DNA of 64,000 nucleotides from Lineus longissimus (GCF_910592395.1 NC_088309.1:5396501-5460500); one strand, 5' to 3'; positions 1 through 15,300 are shown, counted from the first letter of the stretch. Numbers and translations: made by a program. Notes: generated from the sequence alone by a model not told the origin.

Positions 1-1
1 A

Positions 2-3000
2 ACTACAATGGAGCCAACAACCACTCCTAAAGCTTCAACTACTATGGAACCAGCGACTACTGAAGAAGCTGCAATTACAACGAAGCCAACAACCACTCCT
101 AAAGCTGCAACTACAACGGAACCATTGACTACTCAAGAACCTGCAACTACAACGGAGCCAAGAACTCCTACAATGGTGCCAACAACCACTCCTAAAGCTT
201 CAACTGCTATGGAACCAGCCACTACTCAAGAAGCAGCAACTACAATTGAGCTAACAACCACTCCTAAAGCTTCAACTACTATAGAACCAGCGACTACTCA
301 AGAAGCTGTAGCTACAATGAAGCCAACAACCACTCCTAAAGCTTCAACTACTATAGAACAAGCGACTACTCAAGAAGCCGCATCTACAATGGAGCCAACA
401 ACCACTCCTGAAGCTTCAACTACTATGGAACCAGTGACTACTCAAGAAGCTGCAACTACAACGGAGCCAACAACCACTCCCAAAGCTGCAACTACAATGG
501 AGCCAGCAACTACTCCTAAAGGATCAACTGCTGTGGAACCAGCGACTACTCAAGAAGCTGCAACTACAATGGAGCCAACAACCACTCCTATAGCTTCAAC
601 TACTATGGAACCAGCGACTACTGAAGAAGCTGCAATTACAACGAAGCCAACAACCACTCCTAAAGCTGCAACTACAACGGAACCATTGACTACTCAAGAA
701 CCTGCAACTACAACGGAGCCAAGAACTACTACAATGGTGCCAACAACCACTCCTAAAGGATCAACTGCTGTGGAACCAGCGACTACTCAAGAAGCTGCAA
801 CTACAATGGAGCCAACAACCACTCCTAAAGTTTCAACTACTATGGAACCAGCGACTACTGAAGAAGCTGCAATTACAACGAAGCCAACAACCACTCCTAA
901 AGCTGCAACTACAACGGAACCATTGACTACTCAAGAACCTGCAACTACAACGGAGCCAAGAACTACTACAATGGTGCCAACAACCACTCCTAAAGCTTCA
1001 ACTGCTATGGAACCAGCCACTACTCAAGAAGCAGCAACTACAATTGAGCTAACAACCACTCCTAAAGCTTCATCCACTATGGAACCAGCGACTACTCAAG
1101 TATATGCATCTACAATGGAGCCAACAACCACTCCTGAAGCTTCAACTACTATGGAACCAGTGACTACTCAAGAAGCTGCAACTACAGTAGAGCCAACAAC
1201 CACTCCCAAAGCTGCAACTACAATGGAGCCAACAACTACTCCTAAAGGATCAACTGCTGTGGAACCAGCGACTACTCAAGAAGCTGCAACTACAATGGAG
1301 CCAACAACCACTCCTAAAGCTTCAACTACTATGGAACCAGCGACTACTGAAGAAGCTGCAATTACAGCGGAGCCAACAACCACTCCTAAAGCTTCAACTA
1401 CTATGGAACCAGTGACTACTCAAGAAGCTGCATCTACAGTGGAGCCTACAACCACCTCTAAAGCTGCATCTACAATGGAGCCAACAACCACTTCTAAAGC
1501 TTCATCTACTATGGAACCAGCGACTACTCAAGAAGCTGCATCTACAATGGAGCCAATAACCACTTCGAAAGCTTCAACTACTTTGGAACCAGCGACTACT
1601 CAAGAAGCTTTATCTTCAATGGAGCCAACAACCACTCAGAAAGCTGCGACTTCTATAGAACCAGCAACTACTCCTAAAGCATCAAGTACCATGGAGCCGA
1701 CCACTTCTCCTGTAGCTGCAACTTCTTTAGAGCAAACAACCATTCTTGAAGTTTCAAGTACTATGGAACCAGCGACTTCTATGGAAACCAGAACCACTCC
1801 TAAAGCTGCAACAACAATCGAACCATTAACTACTCCTCCAGCTGCAACTACTATCGAAACAACAACTACTTCTAAAGCTTCAACTAAAATGGAGCCGACG
1901 ACTACTATAACACCAACAACTTATCCTGAAGCTGCAAGTACGATGGAGCCAACGACCAAATCTGATCCTGGAACTTCTATGAAACCAACAACTACTTCTG
2001 AAGCTGCAACTACGATGGAATCGACATTTACTGCTGAAGTTTCAGGTACAATTATGCCAACAACTACTCCTGACGTTGCAATTACTAAGGAAGTAACAGC
2101 TACCCCTGAAGCTTCAACTACAATAGAGGATACAATCGTTCCTGAAATTGCATCTACGATGGAACCATTATCTACTCGTGAAGCTGCAACTACATTGGAA
2201 CCAAAATCTACTCCTTTAGCTTCGACTTCAGCGGAGCCAACAATTTCTTTCGAAGCATCAACTACTGTAGAACCAGCAACTACTCCTAAAGCTTCAACTA
2301 CTATGGAACCAACAACTACCCCTGAAGTTGCAACTTCTATGGAACCAACAACCATTCCGAAAGCAGTAACTACAGTGGACCCAACAACTTTTGATGATGC
2401 TACAACTACGATGGACCCAGGAACCACACTTAAAGCTGCTACTACTATGGAACCAACAACTACTCCTGAAGCTGCAACTACTTTGGAACCTTCACCTACT
2501 CCTGAAGCTGCAACTACCATGGAACCAACTATGGAACCAACTACTTTTGAAGCAGCAACTACTATGGGAGCAACAATGACTGCTGACGCTGCAACTACTG
2601 TGGAACTTACGCCTACTCCTGAAATAACAACTACTATGGGAGCAACAACGAATCCTGAAATTTTAACTACTATCCAGCCAACAACCATTCCGAAAGCAGC
2701 AACTACAGTGGAACCAACAACTTTTCCTGATGCTGCAACTACAACAGACCCAGCAACCACTGCTAAAGCTGCTACTACTATGGCACCAACAACTGCTCCT
2801 AAAGCTGCAAGTTCTATTGAACCAACGACTACCCCTGAAGTAGCAACTACTATGGAACCTACACCTACTCGTGAAGCAGCAACTACTATGGAACAATCAA
2901 CTGCTCCAACTGCTGCAATGACAAAGGAAACAACAACTAATTCTGAAGCTGAAACTACAATGGAGCCAGCAACCACTCCTAAAGCTGCAACTACTATGGA

Positions 3001-3395
3001 ACCAACGACTACTCCTGAAGCAGCAACTACTATGGAACCAACGACTACTCCTGAAGTAGCAACTACTATGGAACCTACACCTACTCCAGAAACAGCAACT
3101 ACTATGGAACCAACGACTACTCCTGAAGTAGCAACTACTATGGAACCTACACCTACTCCTGAAGCAGCAACTACTATGAAACAATCAACTGCTTTTACAG
3201 CTGCAAATACAAAGGAAACAAGAACTACTTCTGAAGCTGCAACTACAGTGGAACCAACAACCACTTATGATGCTACATCAACTGTGGAGCCTAAAACCAC
3301 TCCCGAAGCTGCAGTGTCTACTGAAGGAGAGATAGCCACAACTGAAGTACCAACCACTGCTGGCTGTCCCACCCTATATCCTCCAATAGAAAATG
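2..3395 (+). CDS. Mucin-like Thr/Pro repeat exon (5'-partial)
   Basis: The reading frame is open from base 2. It encodes about 1,130 residues of imperfect 12-residue repeats of the form [12 protein letters not shown], with variants such as [12 protein letters not shown] and TTTPKAST. The composition is Thr/Ser/Pro/Ala/Glu with almost no hydrophobic residues, as in O-glycosylated mucin domains. Larger blocks have been copied: the block with [19 protein letters not shown] and [10 protein letters not shown] occurs near 60-190, 620-750 and 855-985. Repeats become more diverged from about 1440 onward. The last residues leave the repeat ([12 protein letters not shown], with one Cys). The donor at 3395/3396 (gtgttg) is weak, but it gives phase 1, which the next exon needs, and the preceding AAT G matches the ends of the linker exons further along. 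The long - strand frames across it are shadows of this composition. Confidence 0.8.
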
Positions 3396-6300
3396 GTGTT
3401 GACCAGTGTATGTTGATAATTCTTTTTGAAAGTTGTTTGTATTCTTTCATAGGACTAACGTTTTAGACGGGTTGAAGTTGGCATTAATATTTTTCTTGTC
3501 GTCGTTCCTAATATAAGTCATAATTTTGCCAATAGATATTTTTAGCAGCCAACTTTTATATTTCATATTTAAGTTAATGTGATTAATGATTATAGTGAAC
3601 GTTAGGGATGAGTGCACCGGCGGAATCGTATCTTTGAGGTAAACTACTTCATGTATGAAATGTTGAAAATCTGGGCTAGCGCCTCCTCTACAACCTTCCA
3701 TCACCTTCATCTAATATATTTCCCTGATTCGTGTTTTCAGCTGACGACATTGGTAATACTATTATACCCGGGTTTTTAGCACCCAAAGGTCACAGAATTA
3801 CCGTACTTCACACGATCCCGGCTCCATTTGATGGCTATGTCTGCAGCTTCTCGGCCTATTTCCAAGACTCAGGTGCAGTCAAACTTCAGATTTGGAGGGA
3901 CTCGCCAGCGGATGGTCATCGAGCTTTTCAACTGATAGGTCAAAGGGAGTATGTACCCGATAGTTCGGGGCCTATTACGGTACGTTGCACTTTAGAATAG
4001 GCTATCTACCTACTCACAAGAGTGAGTTGCAGATAGTCTGTAGTTACAGATAGTCTGTACTCGAAGACAAGCATTCAAAATCACTGGTTCGAACACATCC
4101 GATAAGATGTTGCTCTTATACATTATCGAATGAATCCAATATCTAAAAAAAAAATTTCGTTCTTAGACGTGTACACCAATACGTTCAATTATTTTCTAAT
4201 ACTTTCGACTTCGCTGATGATATTGGCATTGATACATGACAGACATCTCAATATCAACGATTATTGCTTTCTAGGTTTCGTTGACGGATTGGTACAACCC
4301 ACTGAGTTTGAAAGCAGGGGACTATCTCGGATTCGCCAACTTGGATAAGAACAAAGGCAGCATTACAGCCGCAATTGGCTTTGTCGACACTCTTCAGACA
4401 ACCAACTTTGATGCTTTTCCCGAAGTAAATGATGTTTTGGAAGTGAAGAGCATACTGACGTCATACCTCTTTTCACTCTCTGCAACCCTCGCAACTCATC
4501 CGGAATTATGTAAGTTTATACGCTATGAGTCGCTGATGGTAAATCTGGCCAGTAGGCAAGGAAGAATACATTAAACTGTGCACATTAGTCGCGCAAAAAC
4601 TATAAATTTGGCTCTTTAGCTCCTGCCTGTTGTTCCTCTTTAAAAAATAAGGAACTTGATAGTCTACGAATCGAGTGAATCAACTAAGCTACAACTAGAA
4701 TACTGTTTGACTGTTTGAAATAATGAATTTGTGTTTTAACAATTTCTCACACTCTTTAACCTATTCAATGCCATGGATCAAATGAGAAATATACGAGGGT
4801 AATAAGCCTACAACAATGTATGGCATTTTGTTGTCAGTATTATCAATAGTATGACATTATCGATTCTTTAATTCTTAATATCATATGATGAACTTACACA
4901 ATTTTTAAGTTCATTGTTCATTTTATTATTTATCTTCAGGTCCAAATTATGTTGCGCCTACAAATCCACCATGTTCAGCAGGTATGTCTGTGTTAATTAC
5001 ACATGGTTTAGTCTCTCGATTAGTCTATCAACAGCACAGCCGGTTTTGATCTTAAATCACTCTTCATCGTCAGGAAATCGCAAAACAAAAAACCTGTGCA
5101 AATGGAGTTCAGACGAATATATTTTTTTCCACTCATTCCTTTCCTGACAGTGCAAGTCACTGGTTTCTATAATCTCCAGAATGAACAAAGAGGCCTAGAG
5201 TTATATCAAACACTGTTCTCATGCTACTATACCATCTCAGCAAAAACACATACGTTAATCTCTTAATCAATTTCAGAAACAACGACTCCACAAACAGCAG
5301 CTCCAGGTACTACACCGAAGTCTGCTACAACGATTCCTTCTGATGTGAGCACTGATACTCAGATAACTACTGCTGCAGGAACAACACCGAAGACAGCTAC
5401 AACGAGTACAGCGGATGTAACCTCGTTTGCAAAGACTACAACAGATCAAGGTTCTACACCAAAATCTGCTACAACGGGTCCTTCTGATGTGACCACTGAT
5501 GCTCAGACAACTGCTGCTACAGGAACAACACCAGAGCCAGCTACAACGACGCTATCGGATGTTACGACCACGGTCGCCAAGACAACAGCAGCTCCAGGTA
5601 CTACACCTAAGTCTGCTACAACGTTTCCTTCTGATGTGACCACTGATGCTCAGTCAACTACTGCTGCAGGAACAACACCGAAGACAGCTACAACGAATAC
5701 ATCGGATGTAACCTCGTTTGCAAAGACTACAACAGATCAAGGTTCTACACCAAAATCTGCTACAACGGCTTCTTCTGATGTGACCACTGATGCTCAGACA
5801 ACTGCTGCTGCAGAAACAACACCAGATCCAGCTACAACGCCGCTATCGGATGTAACAACGGTCGCCAAGACAACAGCAGCTCCAGGTACTACACCCAAGT
5901 CTGTTACAACGGCTCCATCTGATCTGACCACTGAGACAACTGCTGCTGCAGAAACAACACCAGAGTCAGCTGCAACGACGCTATCGGATGTAACAACGGT
6001 CACCAAGACAACAGGAGCTCCAGGTACTACAGCCAAGTCTGCTACAACGGCTTCTTCTGATGTGACCACTGATGCTCAGACAACTGCTGCTGCAGAAACA
6101 ACACCAGAGACAGCTACAATTACGCCATCGGATGTAACCACGGGCGCCAAGACAACAGCAGCTCCAGGTACTACAGCCAAGTCTGCTACAACGGCTCCTT
6201 CTGATCTGACCACTGAGACAACTGCTGCTGCAGAAACATCACCAGAGCCAGCTACAACGACGCTATCGGATGTAACAACGGTCGCCAAGACAACAGCAGC

Positions 6301-9300
6301 TCCAGGTACTACACCCAAGTCTGCTACAACGGCTCCATCTGATCTGACCACTGAGACAACTGCTGCTGCAGAAACAACACCAGAGTCAGCTTCAACGACG
6401 CTATCGGATGTAACAACGGTCGCCAAGACAACAGCAGCTCCAGGTACTACAGCCAAGTCTGCTACAACGGCTTCTTCTGATGTGACCACTGATACTCAGA
6501 CAACTGCTGCTGCAGAAACAACACCAGAGCAAGCTACAACGACGCTATCGGATGTAACAACGGTCGCCAAGACAACAGCAGCTCCAGGTACTACAGCCAA
6601 GTCTGCTACAACGGCTTCTTCTGATCTGACCACTGATGCTAAGACAACTGCTGCAGAAACAACACCAGAGCCAGCTACAACGACACCATCGGATGTTACC
6701 ACGGTCGCAAAGACAACAGCAGCTCCAGGTACTACACCTAAGTCTGCTACAACGGCTCCATCTGATCTGACCACTGAGACAACTGCTGCTGCAGAAACAA
6801 CACCAGAGCCAGCTACATCGACACCATCGGATGTTACCACGGTCGCAAAGACAACAGCAGCTCCAGGTACTACACCCAAATCGGCTACAATGGCTCCTTC
6901 TGATGTGACCACTGATGCTCAGACAACTGCTGCGCCAGAAACAACACCAAAGCCAGCTTCAACGACGCTATCGGATGTAACAACGGTCGCCAAGACAACA
7001 GCAGCTCCAGGTACTACAGCCAAGTCTGCTACAACGGCTTCTTCTGATGTGACCACTGATGCTCAGACAACTGCTGCTGCAGAAACAACACCAGAGCAAG
7101 CTACAACGACGCTATCGGATGTAACAACGGTCGCCAAGACAACAGCAGCTCCAGGTACTACAGCCAAGTCTGCTACAACGGCTTCTTCTGATGTGACCAC
7201 TGATGCTCAGATAACTACTGCTGCAGAAACAACACCAGAGCCAGCTACAACGACACCATCGGATGTTACCACGGTCGCAAAGACAACAGCAGCTCCAGGT
7301 ACTACACCTAAGTCTGCTACAACGGCTCCATCTGATCTGACCACTGAGACAACTGCTGCTGCAGAAACAACACTAGAGCCAGCTACATCGACACCATCGG
7401 ATGTTACCACGGTTGCAAAGACAACAGCAGCTCCAGGTACTACACCCAAATCGGCTACAATGGCTCCTTCTGATGTGACCACTGATGCTCAGACAACTGC
7501 AGCGCCAGAAACAACACCAAAGCCAGCTACAACGACGCTGGCGGATGTAACCACGGTCGCCAAGACAACAGCAGCTCCAGGTACTACACCTAAGTCTGAT
7601 ACAACGGCTCCATCTGATCTGACCACTGAGACAACTGCTGCTGCAGAAACAACACCAGAGCCAGCAACAACGACACCATCGGATGTTACCACGGTCGTAA
7701 AGACAACAGCAGCTCCAGGTACTACACCCAAATCTGCTACAACGGCTCCTTCTGATGTGGCCACTGATGCTCAGACAACTGCTGCGCCAGAAACAACACC
7801 AGAGCCAGCTACAACGACGCTATCGGATGTAACAACGGTCGCCAAGACAACAGCAGCTCCAGGTACTACACCCAAGTCTGCTACAACGGCTCCATCTGAT
7901 CTGACCACTGAGACAACTGCTGCTGCAGAAACAACACCAGAGTCAGCTGCAACGACGCTATCGGATGTAACAACGGTCACCAAGACAACAGGAGCTCCAG
8001 GTACTACAGCCAAGTCTGCTACAACGGCTTCTTCTGATGTGACCACTGATGCTCAGACAACTGCTGCTGCAGAAACAACACAAGAGACAGCTACAATCAC
8101 GCCATCGGATGTAACCACGGTCGCCAAGACAACAGCAGCTCCAGGTACTACACCTAAGTCTGATACAACGGCTCCATCTGATCTGACCACTGAGACAACT
8201 GCTGCTGCAGAAACAACACCAGAGCCAGCAACAACGACACCATCGGATGTTACCACGGTCGTAAAGACAACAGCAGCTCCAGGTACTACACCCAAATCTG
8301 CTACAACGGCTCCTTCTGATGTGGCCACTGATGCTCAGACAACTGCTGCGCCAGAAACAACACCAGAGCCAGCTACAACGACGCTATCGGATGTAACAAC
8401 GGTCGCCAAGACAACAGCAGCTCCAGGTACTACACCCAAGTCTGCTACAACGGCTCCATCTGATCTGACCACTGAGACAACTGCTGCTGCAGAAACAACA
8501 CCAGAGTCAGCTGCAACGACGCTATCGGATGTAACAACGGTCACCAAGACAACAGGAGCTCCAGGTACTACAGCCAAGTCTGCTACAACGGCTTCTTCTG
8601 ATGTGACCACTGATGCTCAGACAACTGCTGCTGCAGAAACAACACAAGAGACAGCTACAATCACGCCATCGGATGTAACCACGGTCGTCAAGACAACAGC
8701 AGCTCCAGGTACTACAGCCAAGTCTGCTACAACAGCTTCTTCTGATCTGACCACTGAGACAACTGCTGCTGCAGAAACATCACCAGAGTCAGCTGCAACG
8801 ACGCTATCGGGTGTAACAACGGTCGCCAAGACAACAGCAGCTCCAGGTACTACACCAAAGTCTGCTACAACGGCTCCATCTGATCTGACCACTGAGACAA
8901 CTGCTGCTGCAGAAACAACACAAGAGTCAGCTGCAACGACGCTATCGGATGTAACAACGGTCGCCAAGACAACAGCAGCTCCAGGTACTACACCCAAGTC
9001 TGCTACAACGGCTTCTTCTGATGTGACCACTGATGCTCAGACAACTGCTGCTGCAAAAACAACACCAGAGCAAGCTGCAACGACGCTATCGGATGTAACA
9101 ACGGTCGCCAAGACAACAGCAGCTCCAGGTACTACAGCCAAGTCTGCTACAACGGCTTCTTCTGATGTGACCACTGGTGCTCAGACAACTGCTGCTGCAG
9201 AAACAACACCAGAGCAAGCTACAACGACGCTATCGGATGTAACAACGGTCGCCAAGACAACAGCAGCTCCAGTTACTACAGCCAAGTCTGCTACAACGGC

Positions 9301-12300
9301 TTCTTCTGATCTGACCACTGATGCTCAGACAACTGCTGCAGAAACAACACCAGAGCCAGCTACAACGACACCATCGGATGTTACCACGGTCGCAAAGACA
9401 ACAGCAGCTCCAGGTACTACACCCAAATCTGCTACAACGGCTCCTTCTGGTGTGACCACTGATGCTCAGACAACTGCTGCGCCAGAAACAACACCAGAGC
9501 CAGCTACAACGACGCTGGCGGATGTAACCACGGTCGCCAAGACAACAGCAGCTCCAGGTACTACACCTAAGTCTGCTACAACGGCTTCTTCTGATCTCAC
9601 CACTGATGCTCAGACAACTGCTGCTGCAGAAAGAACACCAGAGCCAGCTTCAACTACACCATCGGATGTAACAACGGTCGCCAGGACAACAGCAGCTCCA
9701 GGTACTACACCCAAGTCTGCTACAACGGCTCCATCTGATCTGACCACTGAGACAACTGCTGCTGCAGAAACAACACCAGAGTCAGCTGCAACGACGCTAT
9801 CGGATGTAACAACGGTCGCCAAGACAACAGCAGCTCCAGGTACTACACCCAATTCTGCTACAACGGCTTCTTCTGATGTGACCACTAATGCTCAGACAAC
9901 TGCTGCTGCAAAAACAACACCAAAGCAAGCTATAACGACGCTATCGGATGTAACAACGGTCGCCAAGACAACAGCAGCTCCAGGTACTACAGCCAAGTCT
10001 GCTACAACGGCTTCTTCTGATGTGACCACTGATGCTCAGATAACTGCTGCTGCAGAAACAACACCAGAGCAAGCTACAACGACGCTATCGGATGTAACAA
10101 CGGTCGCCAAGACAACAGCAGCTCGAGGTACTACACCCAAGTCTGCTACAACGGCTTCTTCTGATCTGACCACTGATGCTCAGACAACTGCTGCAGAAAC
10201 AACACCAGAGCCAGCTACAACGACACCATCGGATGTTACCACGGTCGCAAAGACAACAGCAGCTCCAGGTACTACACCCAAATCTGCTACAACGGCTCCT
10301 TCTGATGTGACCACTGATGCTCAGACAACTGCTGCGCCAGAAACAACACCAGAGCCAGCTACAACGACGCTGGCGGATGTAACAACGGTCGCCAAGACAA
10401 CAGCAGCTCCAGGTACTACACCTAAGTCTGCTACAATGGCTTCTTCTGATCTGACCACTGATGCTGAGACAACTGCTGCTGCAGAAACAACACCAGAGCC
10501 AGCTTCAACTACACCATCGGATGTGACAACGGTCGCCAGGACAACAGCAGCTCCAGGTACTACAGCCAAGTCTGCTACAACGGCTCCATCTGATGTGACC
10601 ACTGATGCTCAGACAACTGCTGCTGCAGAAACAACACCAGAGACAGCTACAATTACGCCATCAGATGTAACAACGGTCGCCAAGACAACAGCAGCTCAGG
10701 GTAGTACACCCAATTCTGCTACGACGGCTCCTTCTGACATGACCACTGGTGTCATGACCACAGATGAGGCAGTTACAACATCGACCGTTGCAGCTGGTAC
10801 CACAACAAAGTCTGCTACAACTGTTCCATCTGATGATATAACGACTCAATCTGTTGTTAGCACTGAAGCGCTTACAACACGTGCGGCAATAACCACACCA
10901 GAGTTTGCGACAACTCCTCCGTCGGATGTGACCACGGATGCCAAGACAACAGCAGCTGCAGGTACTACACTCAAATCTGCTACACCAACGCCATTTGATG
11001 TGACCACTGATGCCCAGACAACAGTTCTTCCCCTAACTGACCCTGGAACCTTCATCCTTACATCACAACCAATCCAACAACAGGCCCGACTAATAAATTT
11101 CAAGCTCATTGCAAGGAACACCGGTCCCGTGTACCTGCAAATCTGGAGGAAGATGAACACAAGTGATGTCTCTGACGAAACATACACAGTTATTCATACC
11201 CAGCTGTACGTCCCAACTCAAACAGGACAAGAACTCGTGGTAAGAATTGTGTGGCACATTGCCCCCTCTAATATTCAGGAAAGATTCAACAAGATGAGAT
11301 TCAAAAACTGATCGATAAGAACATCTTACACGTACATTTTCCATACTCACTTAAATGAGTATAATGATGATCTTCAGCGAAAATGCGTTTGATACTTATA
11401 TTCTCACCTTTGACATTCAGACACATCATAATCATTGAATCATTCTAAATTGTCCTAATTGTGCTTCTTACTTCATACGCCCGTATATGTTATCTTCATT
11501 AGTCTAGCGAGATGGTACTCTCTGCTAATAATTACTCATTTCAGTCGAATTCTTAAATATTTATATTGTTGAGATAATTATGTATTTTACAGATCCCTAC
11601 AGCTACCGAAGTCATGCTTCAACTTGATGACTTGATTGGTTTCACCTCAACAAGTGCTGGTACTATTGCAGTGAACAGAGTTTCACCATCAGATGGTTAT
11701 AGATACGTCTATAGGCCTGACAGCACGATACCCTATGTCAGTGAAGACTACATCATGCCTCTGTTAACGGAAACGAACAGGTTTTCCTATTCTATAGAAA
11801 CAGGTTAGAAATGTTCAAAAGTGGTCCTTTTACTCCTTGATTAAAGTATCTTTTACAAAATATCCAATAATAGCTGTCTAACTTGGAGCAGCTCCGTATT
11901 AGTAAAGTACTCGAGTTAGACTTTCAACTGATTTGAGATACATGTACTTTCCAAATTTTCTTCCAGAAACTTTTGGTAATCCTCTTGTTGATGGTAAGCC
12001 CGATGACGACCACAGGTTCGTGCACATCCTGCAGGGCTACATCCCTCCCGCAGGAACAGTCAAGACGTTTAATGCCTACTTCAAAAGAACTACACCAGTT
12101 ACGATTCAGGTTTACCGACCGACTGGCACACTGAACCAATACACCGTTGTAGCAGAGGAGACCATTATACCAGAATCAACAGGCATCAGCTTGGTAAGGA
12201 AACCCAAATACTTTCGTTTAGAAGGAGTATTTCCGTGTAATTTAAGAAAATCCTTAATGTGGTCGAACTTCGGATGACAGGTTGAGATGTTGGGGTCATG

Positions 12301-15300
12301 TCGGAGTGTATGAGGTGCATAGTTTGTCATTATTGTATTGAAAAGATATTTGGCGAAAACCTTTTTGGTCAAAGAATCCACAGAGAAAGTAGAGATAGGG
12401 ACGCCAGGTAATCTTTTTTGTAAGATCTCCTGTTAATATCCCGCATTATACCTGGAATCCACTGATGAAAATAACATCTTACTTAAAGGTTCACCCAAAA
12501 ACAAAGATTGATCTTCAAGACGGTGACAGAATTGGCTTCATCACAATAGATTTCGGAACAATCGCTCACAATAATGGCGATGATGTCGTATCAGTAACTG
12601 ACCTTGGTTCTTCCGTGGCACCAGCGCCAGGCGATACCATCCTGGTAGCAGATGTCGTCAACAGGACTTTCTCCCTTTCTGTAACAGTGGCATCATTTGA
12701 CCCGGCCGAAAGCAGTAAGTTTACACCTTGGCACAGCCTGTTCATCACATTTGACAGACATTCCCACAAGCCAATTTCAAGTATCGATACTAATTGTCTT
12801 TCAATTACTTTTAAACTAGTTATCTCTTCAAACCGTGCCTAATCATTTTAGCTTGTCAGTAGTTGTGTAAGGAGCTGTCATTCTCTTGATGGCTCTTATT
12901 TGGTAACCTTTAACTTGATATACACTGCTGTATCTTTTATGTGAGTGGTTTTAAGTTGTCGAAGAAGTCATCGCCCTTTTTATTCTAGACAATTATTTCA
13001 ACAATTATTTTCAGTTTCAAACAATGGTGGCAACCTACCCATTCAAGATGGATCAGCAGGATTACCCTACAACAACACAATCTACATCATGGTGGAACAA
13101 CCACTGGCTGCAGGTCGTATGGTGTCCCTGCAAGTGTATGCCAAATCAACGTCAACGATCGAGTTTCAGATTTGGAAACTTTCTGGAGAAGTGTCGGATT
13201 ATAACAGTCAGAAATTTATACTCGAAAGTGCATTTGACTGGTTGCCTCCATCTGCGGGATATCACAGGGTAAATATAGCTTTCACATAAACTCCCAAGTT
13301 CGAATTCAGCAATATGAAATGATTTACCTGGAGTTCATCAGCTTAGTTTCTCTTTGTAAGTAAAAGACTCGAATGGCTTTCTTTTATTCAGATTGTATTC
13401 CAAGATACACTGACACTAGATGGCGGCGAATTCCTTGGGTTCATGGTCAAAGGTAGCAATGACATCGCCACCATCAACCAGGTTGGCAATGTTCTTGGTG
13501 TACTTGAACTGGGGTCCTCTTCTCTTCCTGATTTTGGAGAAACCATTACAATCTCAGAGTGGATGGAAAAAAGAGTATCACTGGCGCCTGATGTCCGTAA
13601 GTTATTCCTTATTTTTTGTTTACCAATCACAATGCAAAAGGTTTTTGGTAGGATCAAAGTTCTGCCTCACTTGCTCGATGAAACTTATTTCTGGGGGCGG
13701 ATAATCAGTCAAGCTACCCTTGGTTTTTCTCCGGAATTGTTGGGATTCGAAGGTACTGCAGATTTCATGACAAGTGATGGTGGCAGAAAATGACTACATC
13801 CTGCACCTCACGAGAGTTATATTCCGACAGTTATTGTTAAGCACAATATCATAGCAATCTAAATTTATGAATTACAGTGATAGATGGTCCTCAGCCCACT
13901 CAAACTCCAACAACTGACAATGGTGAGTGATTGCTTTCGGCATAGTATTCTTTATGACTAACTAGCTTCTCGAGAGAAAAGCTATTCACGCAACCTAATT
14001 TCCAGACCTTCTCCATCTTCGGCCCTTCCATTATTGTTACATCGTATTCTAACCATTTATTGAAAGCATAAGATGCTTTTAGTCGACGTTGCTTCATGGT
14101 TACACTAAGGGATTCACCGTTAAACAAACCTATGAGTAGTCGCAAGTTCTGTCGGCCTGATGGTAATCAAGTCATATTTTACCACGTTTACAGTTATTGG
14201 TTATCCCTCTGAAGATGGTTCCCCCGGCCCCTTTGATCCACGCACATATATTATGACATCGGAGCCAGTTCCACAACAAGCCCGACTTATGAACTTCAAG
14301 CTTTTTGCAAAGGAAAGAAGCCCAGTTTACCTACAGATCTGGAGGAAGACGAACGCAAATGATGTCTCAGATGACACTTACACAGTTGTGCACAATCAGC
14401 AGTACGTGCCAACACAATCAGACCAGGAGCTTGTGGTAAGCATTGCGATTCTCAAAAGAAAGGTGCAGTACGAAGTCAAATACATTTTAAGTTTTAAAGA
14501 TGACTTGGATTATCAATCGATCGTGCTTACAACTGTCTTTAGTGAACTTGATAGGTTTGGTTTTATCCATTTATTGATGTTCCACCTCTGCAATACCGGT
14601 AGTAACTCTGCTCTTTTTTTTCCAGATCCAACCATCTTCGGAAGTCATGCTTCAAGCAGGCGACATGATTGGGTTCACTTTAAGTGATTTCGCTGGTACT
14701 ATCGCAGTGAACCATGTCTCCCCATCTGATGGTTATCGATATGTCTATAGAGCTGACGGCAGGATTCCCTTTCCCACTTACAATTACAGCATGCCTCTGT
14801 TGACGGCAACAGACAGGTTTTCCTATTCGATTGAAACAGGTAAGAGACATTTAGATAGAGTAGTGTTGCTTCTCTTCAAGAGGCCTCCTTCATTATGGGA
14901 GGTATCATTATACTCGGAATTTGCTCGGCTCTCACTCACTCATGCAACTTGATTTTTCAATGTCAGCTATGTGCCACCACTCGACACATAGACCTCTTTT
15001 GCATCTTCCGCCTTCAATACAATTACCGGATGGCCAAAGAACTTAACAGTTTTCACTTTGTTTTATAAAGGCATGAAAGAATCACAAGTCAAAGTCGTGA
15101 TTCATTCATGTTTACTGTTGTACAGCTTGCTCATTTTGAAACTGAAGTACCACTTTTTTCGTAATGCGCTTTCAGAAACCTTCGGTAATCCTCTTGTTGA
15201 TGGTAAGCCCGATGACGACCACAGGTTCGTGCACATCCTGCAGGGCTACATCCCTCCTGCGGGAACAGTCAAGACGTTTAATGCCTACTTCAAAAGAACT

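Noticed and set aside
2663-3184. Cys/Ser/Phe-rich - strand frames
   Set aside because: They are another reading frame of the same 36-bp repeat, with no independent evidence.
1921-3264. Long - strand open frame of Val/Ala/Ser repeats opposite the first mucin exon
   Set aside because: It is the complement of the Thr/Pro codon repeat. It has no splice context and its composition follows directly from the + strand repeat.
5794-10602. Series of - strand frames of 91-138 codons, spaced at 282 bp
   Set aside because: They mirror the 141-bp coding repeat of the + strand exon, and each starts and stops at the same repeat position.
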